Shown here piece by piece: positions 38,085 to 47,398 of a stretch of 64,000 nucleotides of DNA. Numbering within the stretch: position 1 is the stretch's first letter; every line of letters begins with the position of its first letter. Position numbers and translations under genes: made by a program. This stretch comes from Halomonas ramblicola (GTDB lineage Bacteria > Pseudomonadota > Gammaproteobacteria > Pseudomonadales > Halomonadaceae), in the NCBI RefSeq assembly GCF_030409215.1, contig NZ_JAUFPL010000018.1, positions 86,554-150,553 of the forward strand, given 5' to 3'. The notes under the pieces are model-generated. The model saw only the letters and a list, made by a program, of their open reading frames with translations, ran no database searches and was not told the DNA's origin.

Positions 38085-40928
38085 TCACTCTTCACCCTCG
38101 GGCAGCGGCTCGAGGTGGCGGGTCAGCGCCAGGATGTCATCGGCTTCGTCGCCCGGATCGAAGGCGACGCGCACGGCGGGGCCGTCGCGCAGCGCCGTCC
38201 AGGCCGCCAGCAGGTCGTCCCGGGTGACCTCCAGGACCCGGGCGGCCAGGCGCTCGCGGCGATCGAAGGCGGTGTCGCCGTAGGCCAGGGCCCGCCATAG
38301 CCGGTCGGCACGCTCGCCGAGACTGGTGTCGCGACGCGTCAGGGTGTCATGGACCGCCTGCCGGTAGGCAACCAGGTCCTCGTCGTCCAGTGCCTCGAGG
38401 CGCGCGCCGAAGTCCTCCAGGAAGGCGTCGATGCGGGCGTCGATGGTCTCGCTCTCGGTCTCCGGCGACTGCACCAGCAGCGCCAGGCCGGGGGCGTCGA
38501 GCATCGGCGAGTAGCCGGCGTTGACCACGTAGCCGAGCTGCTCCTCGGTGCGCAGGCGCTGGTAGAAGGGCGTCTCGATCAGTTGGCCGAGCACCGCAAG
38601 GCGGGCCTGGCTGGACAGCGAACGGTCGGGGCCCTGCAGGTAGCGCAGCAGCACCGACTCCTCGCGCCGGGTGGCCGGGGTCAGGGGCGGCAGTCCGTCC
38701 TCGGCCGCGAGCGGGACGAGGTCGGGAATCGCCGCGGCGTCGAGGGTCGGGGCGAGGGCCTCGGCGACCTCCCGGGCCGTGGCCTCGGCCGTGGAGGCAT
38801 CGAGGTTGCCCACCGCCATGGCCTCCAGGCGCAGCTCGGCGAGGAAGGCGCCGCGGAAGTCGCGCAGGTCCTCGACCGCGAGCTCGCGGCTCGCCTCCAG
38901 CAGGGCCTCGGAAGGCCACTGCGGGCGCACCAGGGCCTCGGCCAGGGTGCGTCCGGCCTGGCGGTGCAGGGCGTCCTGGGGGGCGTTGCGCCACTCCCGC
39001 TGCAGCCGGTGGCGCACCCGCTCGAAGCTCTCCGCGCCGATCTCGGCATCCTGCAGCTGCTCGAGCACCCGCTCCATCACCGCCGGCTGGCGGTCGCGCC
39101 AGCCCGAGAAGGCCAGGGTGATGCCGCGGGCATGGGCGTAGGCCTCGGCGTGCTGGCCGGCCAGCCGGGCGGGGTAGAGCGCCTCGTTGAGGCTGTCCTC
39201 CAGCCAGCCGGCCAGCAGGCGGGCCAGCGCCGCCTCACGAGGCGCCTCGGCGGCGCGCGGGTGCTGCAGGCTGAAGCGCCACTCCACCTTGGGGGTGTCG
39301 AAGCTGGCGTCGGCCATGTACCAGAAGTCGAAGGCAGGCTCGTCGATACGCTGCTGGGGTCGCTGGTCCTGGTCGTCGAGCAGCTCGAGGTCCTCGGCGA
39401 TGTAGGGGTTGGGCTCGGGGAGGGCCAGGCCCGTCAGCGGCTCGGCGTTCCCGGCCGCCTCCTCCCGCCAGGGGGCGTTGAACCAGGGCGAGGTCTGCTC
39501 GCCCTCCACGTCCGGGGCGCTGTAGAGGCGGATCAGGTTGTCGGGGCGCAGGGCCGCCAGGTACTCGCGGGCGCGCTCCGGGTCGAAGCCGTCCATGCGG
39601 TAGTCGGCGTACTGGACGTCCTCCATCGGGAAGCGTGCCAGGTTCATGGACAGGCGCATGGCATCGCGCAGGGGGGCGCCGTGCTGCTGGAAGCGGAACG
39701 CCTGCTCGGCCAGCCGTGCCTGCTCGGCGTAGCGCCACTCCGCCAGGCCCTCCTCGCGGATCCGCTCGATGGCGGCAAACAGGCTGGCCTCGATGGCGTC
39801 GCGCTGCTCGGCGCCGGCCGGGGTCAGGCTGATGCCGACCCGGAACAACGCATGCCGGCCGTCGCCCCGCGTGACCCCGGCAGACAGGCCGTCGGCCCAG
39901 CCCGCCTCGCGCAGCACCGCCAGCAGGCTGCCGTCGCCCTCGTGACCCAGCAGGTGGGCGAGCAGGTCGGCGGGCTTGTGGCGATACTCCGCGATGGGGT
40001 CGGGTACCGGGAAGAGGAAGCTCAGCCGGCGGCTGTCGCGCAGCGACTGCACCGCGACGCGCCGTGGCAGGCGCTCCTCCAGGGCGAGGGGCGTCTCGAT
40101 GACCGGCCGCTCGAGATCGCGGTCCGGTACGTCGACGAAGCGTCCGGCCACCAGGGCCTCGAGCTCGTCCAGCGGCTGCGGCGCCACCACCGCCAGGTGC
40201 ATGACGCCCGCGCCGTAGTGGCGCTCGTAGAAGTCGATCACCCGCTCGCGCAGGCTGGGCTCGCCCTCGGGACGGTCGGCCAGGGTCTCGCGGCTGCCCA
40301 CGGCGAAGCCGGTGAAGGGATGCTCGGGGTTGAGCAGGCGGTCGAGGACGTCGTTCTCGCGCCGCCCCTCGTCGCGGATGCGTGCCACGTACTCCGAGTG
40401 CACGACGTTGCGCTCGCTGCCCAGCCGGTCGGCGTTGAACAGCGGCGAGACGAAGAAGCGGCTGAAGCGGTCCAGGGCGCCGGGCAGCGCCTCGGGCTCG
40501 ATGTCGAAGAAGTAGTTGGTGTCCTGGGGCGCGGTGAAGGCGTTGTGGCTGCCGCCGTGGCGCGACAGGTAGTCCTGGTAGGCGTCGGCCTTGGGGTAGG
40601 GCTCGGTGCCCAGGAACAGCATGTGCTCGAGGAAGTGGGCCAGCCCGGCCAGGTCCTCCGGGTCCTGGGCGCTGCCCACCGAGACGTTCATCGACACGGC
40701 CGCCTCGTCGGCCTCGGGGTCGCTGACCAGCAGGGCGGTGAGGCCGTTCTCCAGGGTCAGCGCCCGGTAGTCGCGCTCGTCGTGGGGGCTGACGATCGGG
40801 GTAGTGGCCGCGGCCACCTCGTCCGGGCGTTCGGCGCGGGCCTCGGGCAGGACGGCGAGGGCCGCCAGGGTGAGTAGCGCCAGCGGCAGCAGGTGGCGGC
40901 TGGGCGCGTGGGGCAGGGCGCGGGACAT
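38085..40928 (-). CDS. Periplasmic M16 zinc metalloprotease (pitrilysin/PtrA-like)
   Basis: A 947-residue insulinase-family protease with a signal peptide (LLPLALLTLAALAVLPEARA). The inverted zinc motif HFLEH is His98, Glu101, His102, and the third ligand is Glu179 (VVHSEY), 77 residues on, as in E. coli PtrA. Two catalytic-like halves and C-terminal M16 domains follow (LGYVVNAGYSP and QSPETESETID). It degrades peptides in the periplasm. E. coli PtrA is 962 residues. Confidence 0.9.
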   Translation of the reverse strand: MSRALPHAPSRHLLPLALLTLAALAVLPEARAERPDEVAAATTPIVSPHDERDYRALTLENGLTALLVSDPEADEAAVSMNVSVGSAQDPEDLAGLAHFLEHMLFLGTEPYPKADAYQDYLSRHGGSHNAFTAPQDTNYFFDIEPEALPGALDRFSRFFVSPLFNADRLGSERNVVHSEYVARIRDEGRRENDVLDRLLNPEHPFTGFAVGSRETLADRPEGEPSLRERVIDFYERHYGAGVMHLAVVAPQPLDELEALVAGRFVDVPDRDLERPVIETPLALEERLPRRVAVQSLRDSRRLSFLFPVPDPIAEYRHKPADLLAHLLGHEGDGSLLAVLREAGWADGLSAGVTRGDGRHALFRVGISLTPAGAEQRDAIEASLFAAIERIREEGLAEWRYAEQARLAEQAFRFQQHGAPLRDAMRLSMNLARFPMEDVQYADYRMDGFDPERAREYLAALRPDNLIRLYSAPDVEGEQTSPWFNAPWREEAAGNAEPLTGLALPEPNPYIAEDLELLDDQDQRPQQRIDEPAFDFWYMADASFDTPKVEWRFSLQHPRAAEAPREAALARLLAGWLEDSLNEALYPARLAGQHAEAYAHARGITLAFSGWRDRQPAVMERVLEQLQDAEIGAESFERVRHRLQREWRNAPQDALHRQAGRTLAEALVRPQWPSEALLEASRELAVEDLRDFRGAFLAELRLEAMAVGNLDASTAEATAREVAEALAPTLDAAAIPDLVPLAAEDGLPPLTPATRREESVLLRYLQGPDRSLSSQARLAVLGQLIETPFYQRLRTEEQLGYVVNAGYSPMLDAPGLALLVQSPETESETIDARIDAFLEDFGARLEALDDEDLVAYRQAVHDTLTRRDTSLGERADRLWRALAYGDTAFDRRERLAARVLEVTRDDLLAAWTALRDGPAVRVAFDPGDEADDILALTRHLEPLPEGEE

Positions 40929-40953
40929 CCTTTCTCCTCGTCTCGGGGAAGCA

Positions 40954-41628
40954 TCAGGCGCGGTGGCGCAGCATGGGCCCGACGGGGTGGGCGCAGGCGG
41001 CGTCCTGGTGCGCGGGGCTGTTCACTCGTCTTGATACCGGAAAAGCGCCCAACAGTTCCGCCCGGGCAGGGGCGAGCAGCGTCCGGGCCTCTGCGGTTGG
41101 GGTGTCGGGGGCCAGCCAGCGGCGGGCATCGGTGGCGTCGATCGCCGCCGGCAACCGATCGCTGAGCGGCGCCAGCAGCGGATTGCTCGGCACGGTGATC
41201 AGCGCCAGGGAGTCGGTGTGCTCGGCCAGGCTGGTGTGGAAGCGGCACCACAGGGCGGCCAGCAGCAGGGGGCCGCGGTCCGTCCGGGTGACCAGGAAGG
41301 GCTGCTTGAAGCGCGGCTGTGGCTTCCAGACATAGATCCCGCTGGCCGGCACCAGGCAGCGCCGGGCCTGGAAGGCCTCGCGGAACATGGGGCGCGCCTC
41401 CAGCGACTCGGCCCGGGCACAGTGGGGCGCATGGTCGAGCACCTCCAGCCAGGGGGGCGTCAGGCCCCAGAACAGCCGGCCCAGGCGTGGCCGCCCGGCC
41501 TCCAGGCGAATCGCCGAGATCATGCGCCGCGGCGCCAGGTTGGGGCTGGTGACCAGGGGCGCATCGACGGCCAGCTCGGGCAGCAGCGCATCGGAATCGA
41601 GGGGGGCGATATGCAGTCGGCCGGCCAT
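40954..41628 (-). CDS. SRAP-family protein lacking all catalytic residues (degenerate YedK/HMCES)
   Basis: A 224-residue protein homologous over its whole length to SOS-response-associated peptidases (YedK in E. coli). Matching blocks are LFWGLTPPW, CLVPASGIYVWKPQPRFKQPF and SDRLPAAIDATDARRWL. Active SRAP proteins self-process to expose Cys2, which forms a thiazolidine with abasic DNA. Here position 2 is Ala (start MAGR), the Asn75 site is Cys70 (CAR for NAR), the Glu105 site is Val100 and the His160 site is Ser156. Structural motifs are otherwise kept and the frame is intact. It cannot do the known chemistry, and may bind DNA or act by another route. GGAG precedes the ATG. Confidence 0.85.
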   Translation of the reverse strand: MAGRLHIAPLDSDALLPELAVDAPLVTSPNLAPRRMISAIRLEAGRPRLGRLFWGLTPPWLEVLDHAPHCARAESLEARPMFREAFQARRCLVPASGIYVWKPQPRFKQPFLVTRTDRGPLLLAALWCRFHTSLAEHTDSLALITVPSNPLLAPLSDRLPAAIDATDARRWLAPDTPTAEARTLLAPARAELLGAFPVSRRVNSPAHQDAACAHPVGPMLRHRA

Positions 41629-41784
41629 GGGCGCTCCGCGTTGGTGGGTCGCCAGGGTAACCAAGCGGGCCGTCCGGGAAAAGCGCGACGTGGGGAATGC
41701 GGCCCGGGTATCGAAAACAGTGTTCGATGTGCGCTATCCTTGAGGTCCTTCACGCTAACGCCCGTCCGGCTCGCGAGGATTTCG

Positions 41785-42402
41785 ATGGCCCGTCCCAGAC
41801 AGCATGCCCCCGAGGCGCTCCATGCCCAGGTCATGGCGGCGTGCGACGCCTGGCTGCAGGAGAATCCGGTGCACACCCTCTCGCTGCGGGCTCTGGCACG
41901 GGAGGTGGGCTGTGCCCCGAGTACCCTACTCAAGCTCTATGGCAGCTTCCACAACCTGCTGCAGCACGTCAACCTCGAGACCCTGGCACGGCTGCGCGAG
42001 GTGATCGAGCCGTTGACCACCCGCGCCACTCCCGAGCAACGATTGCAGGCCCTGGCGCGCGCCTACTGGCAGTTCGCCCAGCGCGAGGCCTACCGCTGGC
42101 AGCTGCTGTTCGACTACCCCCTGGCCCAGGAGGGTGAGCTCGACCAGCGCCAGAACGCCATGATCGAGGCACTCTTCGTGCGCGTCGAGGGCACGCTCAA
42201 GGAGTACCAGCCGGCCCTGGGGGACCTGGAAGCGCGCCGCCTGGGGCGCACCCTGTGGGGCAGCGTCCACGGCCTGGTGCTGCTGGGGCTCAACGAGCGC
42301 CTGGGCTATTGGCAGGGTCAGCAGCTGGAGGTCGGCGAACTGCTCGACCAGTTGCTGGACACCATCCTCGCCGGGCTGAGGGCGAGGTCCGCCGAGACGT
42401 GA
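41785..42402 (+). CDS. TetR-family transcriptional regulator
   Basis: A 205-residue TetR regulator. The N-terminal helix-turn-helix is at about residues 30-55 (HTLSLRALAREVGCAPSTLLKLYGSF), and the C-terminal ligand domain is all-alpha. Its stop overlaps the start of the plsC-like gene by four bases, so the two are co-expressed; it may autoregulate the pair. The ligand is not known; a link to lipid metabolism follows only from the neighbour. GAGGAT lies before the ATG. Confidence 0.85.
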   Translation: MARPRQHAPEALHAQVMAACDAWLQENPVHTLSLRALAREVGCAPSTLLKLYGSFHNLLQHVNLETLARLREVIEPLTTRATPEQRLQALARAYWQFAQREAYRWQLLFDYPLAQEGELDQRQNAMIEALFVRVEGTLKEYQPALGDLEARRLGRTLWGSVHGLVLLGLNERLGYWQGQQLEVGELLDQLLDTILAGLRARSAET

Positions 42403-43121
42403 CCGCGCTGGCCTGGATCCTTGCCGCCGGCCCGCTGCTGTGGCTCGCCTGGCGGCTGGTGAGCCGGCCGCGGTCGGTGGTGCGCTGTTTGGTGTACCTC
42501 GCCGTGCGCTGCCTCTACCGCCTGCGCCTGGAGGGGCAGGCCAACATCCCGACGCGCGGTGCCGCCCTGGTGGTGTGCAACCACGTCAGCTTCATGGACG
42601 CCCTGGTGATGGGCGGCGCCAGCCGCCGCCCGCTGCGTTTCCTGATGGACAAGCCGATCTATGACTCGCCCTGGCTCAACTGGTTGTTCCGGCTGGTGGG
42701 GGCCATCCCCGTGGAGTCGGACCGGCGCGATCCGGCCAGCCTGCGCCGTGCCCTGGAGGAGGTGCGACGGGCGCTGCGCGCCGGCGAGGTGGTGATGCTC
42801 TTTCCCGAGGGGCGACTGACCCCGGATGGCGAGATTCATGACTTCCGGCGTGGCCTGGAGCGGATCCTGGCCCGTGACCCGGTACCGGTGATCCCCGCCG
42901 GGTTGGCCGGCCTCTGGGGGTCCTGGACCTCGCATTGCGGGGCGCGCGCCCTCACCAAGTGGCCACGCCGCTTTCGCGCGCGGGTGGTGTTGCGCTTCGG
43001 CGAACCGCTGTCGCCGGCCCGGGCGACGCGCCGGTGCCTGGAGGTGCGGGTGCGCGCGCTCAAGGCCGAGGCGGACCGCTGGGTCGAGCCGGTCGCCGGC
43101 GGAGCGCTGGAGCGCCGCTGA
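42399..43121 (+). CDS. 1-acyl-sn-glycerol-3-phosphate acyltransferase family (PlsC-like)
   Basis: A 240-residue membrane-associated acyltransferase. Catalytic HX4D is NHVSFMDAL, the acceptor-binding block is FPEGRLTPDG, and an N-terminal hydrophobic segment (LAWILAAGPLLWLAWRL) inserts in the membrane. It would acylate lysophosphatidate or another lysolipid. GTG start, overlapping the TetR stop. It is not the housekeeping plsC context, so it may be a specialised or stress-linked acyltransferase. Confidence 0.87.
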   Translation: MTALAWILAAGPLLWLAWRLVSRPRSVVRCLVYLAVRCLYRLRLEGQANIPTRGAALVVCNHVSFMDALVMGGASRRPLRFLMDKPIYDSPWLNWLFRLVGAIPVESDRRDPASLRRALEEVRRALRAGEVVMLFPEGRLTPDGEIHDFRRGLERILARDPVPVIPAGLAGLWGSWTSHCGARALTKWPRRFRARVVLRFGEPLSPARATRRCLEVRVRALKAEADRWVEPVAGGALERR

Positions 43122-43133
43122 GTCGGCGTGGCG

Positions 43134-44405
43134 TCAGCGGCGCCGCGGCGCCTGCCAGCAGCGTGCCGCGGTGATCAGGTTGTCGCGCACCTCGAGGATT
43201 TCCATGCGCACGCTGCCCAGCTGCATCGAGACGGGCCCTTCGGGGAAGGCCTCCAGGTGCTCCAGGATCAGCCCGTTGAGGGTCTTGGGGCCGTCGGTGG
43301 GCAGCTGCCAGCCCAGCGACTTGTTGATGTCGCGAATGTTGGCGGTGCCCTCGATCACGTAGCTGCCGTCGTCCTGGCGGTGGATCTCCTCCTCCATGCC
43401 CGCCACGTCGGTGGTGAACTCGCCGACGATCTCCTCGAGGATGTCTTCCAGGGTGACCAGGCCCTCCACGTCGCCGTACTCGTCCACCACGATACCGATG
43501 CGCCGCTTCTGCTTCTGGAAGTTGAGCAGCTGGGTATGCAGCGGCGTGGATTCGGGGATGAAGTAGGGCTCGCGGGCCTCCTGGACGATGGCCGCCTTGG
43601 TCACCTCATCGCGTGACAGGAAGCGCGCCGCGTTACGCAGGTGGAGCATGCCGATGATGTTGTTGATGTCGCCCTTGTAGACCGGTACCCGGGTGTGCTG
43701 GCTGGTGCGGATCTGGGCGAGGATGTCCTCCAGGTCGTCGTCCAGGTCGATGCCCATCACCTCGTGGCGCGGCACCATGATGTCGTTCACGGTGACGTTC
43801 TCGAGGTCGAGGATGGAGAGCAGCATCGTCTGGTGGCGCTGGGGAATCAGGGTGCCGGCCTCGTGGACCACGGTGCGCAGTTCGTCACGGGTCAGGTTGT
43901 CGCCGCCGCCCTCGATGCTCTTCACGCCGATCAGCCGCAGCAGGCCGTTGGAGAGGGCGTTGACCAGCCATACCAGCGGGTAGAGCAGCTTGAGCAGCGG
44001 CTCCAGCACCAGCGAGGCCGGGAAGGCGATGCGCTCGGGCTTCACCGCGGCGTAGGTCTTGGGGCTGACCTCGGCGAAGATCAGGATCACGATGGTCAGG
44101 ATCAGCGGGGCCACCGCCGGCCCCGTTACCTCGCCGAAGAAGTGGATGGCCAGCACGGTGGCGATGGCCGCCGCCAGGTTGTTGACCAGGTTGTTGCCGA
44201 TCAGGATCACGCCGATCAGTCGGTCGGGGCGTGCCAACAGCCTCGCGACGCGCTGGGCCCGCGGTTCCCCGCTGCTGGCCAGATGGCTCAGGCGGTAGCG
44301 GTTGATCGACATCATGCCGGTCTCGGAACTGGAGAAGAAGGCGGACAGGCAGATGAGCAGGAAAAGCAGGCCGAACAGCAATCCCAGTGGGAAGTCGTCG
44401 CTCAA
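43134..44405 (-). CDS. HlyC/CorC-family membrane protein with CBS domains (YfjD-like)
   Basis: A 423-residue protein with an N-terminal DUF21/CNNM membrane domain (about four hydrophobic segments, with SSSETGMMSINRYRL), a pair of CBS domains (VNDIMVPRHEVMGIDLDDDLED and IVDEYGDVEGLVTLEDILEEIVGE) and a C-terminal CorC_HlyC domain. Members export or regulate Mg, Co or Na. The start is TTG at 44405 with GAGGAA upstream; no ATG fits. It follows the ccsA-like gene on the same strand by 78 bases. Confidence 0.9.
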   Translation of the reverse strand: MSDDFPLGLLFGLLFLLICLSAFFSSSETGMMSINRYRLSHLASSGEPRAQRVARLLARPDRLIGVILIGNNLVNNLAAAIATVLAIHFFGEVTGPAVAPLILTIVILIFAEVSPKTYAAVKPERIAFPASLVLEPLLKLLYPLVWLVNALSNGLLRLIGVKSIEGGGDNLTRDELRTVVHEAGTLIPQRHQTMLLSILDLENVTVNDIMVPRHEVMGIDLDDDLEDILAQIRTSQHTRVPVYKGDINNIIGMLHLRNAARFLSRDEVTKAAIVQEAREPYFIPESTPLHTQLLNFQKQKRRIGIVVDEYGDVEGLVTLEDILEEIVGEFTTDVAGMEEEIHRQDDGSYVIEGTANIRDINKSLGWQLPTDGPKTLNGLILEHLEAFPEGPVSMQLGSVRMEILEVRDNLITAARCWQAPRRR

Positions 44406-44483
44406 GTCTAGGGTTCCTCGGTCGCGTGTCAGGCTCGATTTGACGGGACGGGCGCGCGCGGTGTCAAGGCGATCGCCGGGTCC

Positions 44484-45284
44484 TCAGCCGCGGTTCAGTA
44501 GCACTTCCAGCACGAACTTGCTGCCGAAGTAGGCCAGCACCAGCAGGGCGCAGCCGCCGAGCGTCCAGCGCACGGCGCGCATGCCGCGCCAGCCCAGGCG
44601 GTGGTGGCTGAACAGCAGTACCGCGAAGATCACCCAGGCGGCCAGCGAGAGGATCGTCTTGTGGGCCAGGTGCTGGGCGAACATGTTGTCGAGGAACAGC
44701 AGGCCGCTGACGATCGACAGCGTCAGCAGTGCCATGCCCACCCACACCAGCTCGAACAGCACCCGCTCCATGGTGGTCAACGGTGGCAGGGACTGGACGA
44801 TGCCGCGAATGTGGTGCTGGCGCAGGGCGCGGTTCTGCAGGCCCAGCAGCACCGCCTGCACGGCGGCGATGGCCAGCACCGCGAAGCCCAGCAGGGAACT
44901 GATGGCATGCAGGGCGACGCCAGGGGGCAGGCCGTCGGCGGGTGCCGGGGCGGGCAGGCCGGCAGCCAGCAGCAGCGCCAGGCCGGAGAGGGGCAGGATG
45001 CCGGTGGCGGCATTGAGCACGGGCTTGAACAGGCTCGCGGCCACCAGCACGGCCACCGCCATGGCGCTGAGCAGCACCATGCTGGCGGCGAGGCCCGGCA
45101 GGGTCGGGGCCCCCTGCCCGAACAGGCTCACCACCAGCGGCAGATGGCAGAGCAGCCCCAGGACTGCCAGGCCCCGCACCAGCAGCGGCTGCGGCGCGAC
45201 GCGGCGAACCAGTACCAGGCCCTGCCAGGAAGCCGCGGCGAGGTAGAGGATGAAGGCCAGGATGGCCAGGGCGAGCGCCTGCAT
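44484..45284 (-). CDS. CcsA-like cytochrome c assembly family membrane protein (YpjD)
   Basis: A 266-residue integral membrane protein with about eight hydrophobic segments. The conserved His residues of CcsA-type heme-handling proteins appear in ALHAISSLLGF and, later, HKTILSLAAWVIFAVLLFSHHRLGWRG. It is beside ffh and CorC in the same order as in Pseudomonas. Its role in cytochrome c maturation is unproven. The start was placed at MQALALA; the longer frame to 45452 crosses the ffh promoter. A TATAGT box (45327-45332, minus strand) may be its -10. Confidence 0.85.
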   Translation of the reverse strand: MQALALAILAFILYLAAASWQGLVLVRRVAPQPLLVRGLAVLGLLCHLPLVVSLFGQGAPTLPGLAASMVLLSAMAVAVLVAASLFKPVLNAATGILPLSGLALLLAAGLPAPAPADGLPPGVALHAISSLLGFAVLAIAAVQAVLLGLQNRALRQHHIRGIVQSLPPLTTMERVLFELVWVGMALLTLSIVSGLLFLDNMFAQHLAHKTILSLAAWVIFAVLLFSHHRLGWRGMRAVRWTLGGCALLVLAYFGSKFVLEVLLNRG

Positions 45285-45384
45285 CGATAGCGTTCCATGC
45301 GCCGGTTGGGTGGATGGCGTGCGGCTACTATACCCAATCGCCCCGCCCCCGCACAGGGCGCAGCCGCTGGCGGGGCGCCGTGCA

Positions 45385-45413
45385 TGGAGACTCGCGGCTA
45401 CAGGGCGTATAAT
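45385..45413 (+). promoter_or_regulatory. Promoter of ffh
   Basis: TGGAGA (45385-45390) and a perfect TATAAT (45408-45413) with 17 bases between, 38 bases before the ffh ATG. Confidence 0.7.
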
Positions 45414-45451
45414 CACCGCCAACCTTCCGGCCGTCGCATGTGGAGAGGCCA

Positions 45452-46870
45452 ATGTTCCAGAATCTCAGCGAGCGCCTGTCGCAGACGCTCAAGTCGGTCA
45501 AGGGTCAGGCACGCCTGACCGAAGACAACATCAAGGACACCCTGCGCGAGGTGCGCCGGGCCCTGCTCGAGGCCGACGTCGCCCTGCCGGTGGTCAAGGC
45601 CTTCATCGATCGGGTCCGCGAGCGCGCCGTGGGGCAGGAGGTGTCGCAGAGCCTGTCCCCGGGGCAGCAGTTCGTCAAGATCGTCCAGCAGGAGCTCGAG
45701 GCGATCATGGGCCTGGCCAACGAGGGCCTCGAGCTCAAGGGCACCCCTGCGGTGGTGCTGATGGCCGGCCTGCAGGGCGCGGGCAAGACCACCTCCGTGG
45801 CCAAGCTGGCACGCTACCTGCGGGAGCGCGAGAAGAAGAAGGTGCTGGTGGTCTCCGCCGACGTCTACCGTCCGGCGGCCATCGACCAACTCGAGACGCT
45901 GGCCGCCGAGGTGGATGTCGACTTCTTCCCGTCACGCTCCGACCAGCAGCCCGTCGATATCGCCGAGGCGGCGATCCGGCACGCCAAGATCCAGTTCCAC
46001 GATGTGGTGCTCGTCGATACCGCCGGCCGCCTGGCCATCGACGAGGCGATGATGGCCGAGATCCAGGCGCTCAATCGGGCCGTGTCGCCGGACGAGACGC
46101 TGTTCGTGGTCGATGCCATGACCGGCCAGGACGCCGCCAACACCGCCAAGGCCTTCCACGAGGCGCTGCCGCTGACAGGCGTCATCCTCACCAAGGCCGA
46201 CGGCGACGCCCGCGGGGGCGCGGCGCTCTCGGTGCGCCACGTTACCGGCAAGCCGATCAAGTTCATGGGCGTGGGTGAGAAGGTCGATGCCCTGGAGCCC
46301 TTCCATCCCGACCGCGTCGCCTCGCGGATCCTCGGCATGGGCGACGTCCTGTCGCTGATCGAGGAGGCCGAGCGCACCGTCGACAAGGGCAAGGCCGACA
46401 AGCTGGCCAAGAAGGTCAAGAAGGGCCAGGGCTTCGACCTCGAGGACTTCCGCGACCAGCTCCAGCAGCTCAAGAAGATGGGCGGCATGGGCGGCCTGCT
46501 CGGCAAGCTGCCCGGCATGGGCCAGATGGCCGAGATGGCCCAGGGCCCCGGCCCCGAGAAGGAGCTGGGCAAGCTCGAGGCGCTGATCAGCTCCATGACG
46601 CCCCAGGAGCGCCGCAAGCCGGAGATCATCAACGGCTCGCGCAAGCGTCGCATCGCCGCCGGCGCCGGCCTGCAGGTCCCCGACCTGAACCGCCTGCTCA
46701 AGCAGCACAAGCAGATGCAGAAGATGATGAAGAAGGCGGGCAAGAAGGGCGGCATGCAGAAGATGATGCGCGGCATGCCCGGCATGATGGGCGGCGGTGG
46801 TCCCGGCGGGCCCGGTGGTATGGGTGGCCCGGGAGGCATGGGGGGGCCTGGCGGCTTTCCCCGGCGGTAG
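45452..46870 (+). CDS. ffh: Signal recognition particle protein Ffh
   Basis: A 472-residue SRP54 GTPase that binds 4.5S RNA and signal peptides of nascent chains and targets them to FtsY. The N domain is followed by the G domain, with GLQGAGKTT at residues 106-114, DTAGR, TKADGDARGG and GMGD. A Met-rich M domain follows (GMGGLLGKLPGMGQMAEMAQ), with the conserved SRP RNA-binding SSMTPQERRKPEIINGSRKRRIA. The C-terminus ends in a Gly/Pro/Met-rich tail of about 30 residues. Confidence 0.97.
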   Translation: MFQNLSERLSQTLKSVKGQARLTEDNIKDTLREVRRALLEADVALPVVKAFIDRVRERAVGQEVSQSLSPGQQFVKIVQQELEAIMGLANEGLELKGTPAVVLMAGLQGAGKTTSVAKLARYLREREKKKVLVVSADVYRPAAIDQLETLAAEVDVDFFPSRSDQQPVDIAEAAIRHAKIQFHDVVLVDTAGRLAIDEAMMAEIQALNRAVSPDETLFVVDAMTGQDAANTAKAFHEALPLTGVILTKADGDARGGAALSVRHVTGKPIKFMGVGEKVDALEPFHPDRVASRILGMGDVLSLIEEAERTVDKGKADKLAKKVKKGQGFDLEDFRDQLQQLKKMGGMGGLLGKLPGMGQMAEMAQGPGPEKELGKLEALISSMTPQERRKPEIINGSRKRRIAAGAGLQVPDLNRLLKQHKQMQKMMKKAGKKGGMQKMMRGMPGMMGGGGPGGPGGMGGPGGMGGPGGFPRR

Positions 46871-46944
46871 ACTGCGCAACGGCCTGTCGGGGCGGCCTAT
46901 GGGGGCAGGCCCCAGGCAGGCGAGGCCGCCAAGCCCGAAAAAGG

Positions 46945-46973
46945 TTCCCAAGCGGGGCTGTTTTCCGTAGAAT
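46945..46973 (+). promoter_or_regulatory. Candidate promoter of rpsP-rimM-trmD
   Basis: TTCCCA (46945-46950) and TAGAAT (46968-46973) with 17 bases between, about 150 bases before rpsP. The other 180 bases of the 46871-47126 gap hold no clear gene. Confidence 0.5.
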
Positions 46974-47126
46974 GCTGCGTCTTCATGGCAGGACCGCGAA
47001 GGCTCGCGGTCGCCGTCGTGACCGAACGACGCGAAGCCGGGCCACGGGCCCGCTTTCCCGAGAAGGTCGTCGAGGCCCGGCCCCGACCGCAATATCCGTA
47101 ACTTCAACCGAAGGACAGACTAGGCC

Positions 47127-47375
47127 ATGGTTACCATTCGTCTGGCACGTGGTGGCGCCAAGAAGCGTCCCTTCTACCACCTGACCGTCACCAATTCCCG
47201 CAATGCCCGCGACGGCCGCTTCATCGAGCGCCTGGGCTTCTTCAACCCGGTCGCCCGCGGCCAGGAAGAGCGCCTGCGCATCGACCTGGACCGCATCGCC
47301 CACTGGCAGAACCAGGGTGCCCAGCTCTCCGACCGGGTCGCCGAGCTGGTCAAGGAAGCCCGCAAGCAGGCCTGA
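47127..47375 (+). CDS. rpsP: 30S ribosomal protein S16
   Basis: An 82-residue protein that starts [41 protein letters not shown], the S16 signature. It is essential for 30S assembly. It is the first gene of the rpsP-rimM-trmD-rplS operon, the conserved order. Confidence 0.98.
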   Translation: MVTIRLARGGAKKRPFYHLTVTNSRNARDGRFIERLGFFNPVARGQEERLRIDLDRIAHWQNQGAQLSDRVAELVKEARKQA

Positions 47376-47398
47376 GTCGCCGGGTGCCGAGGTCGTCG

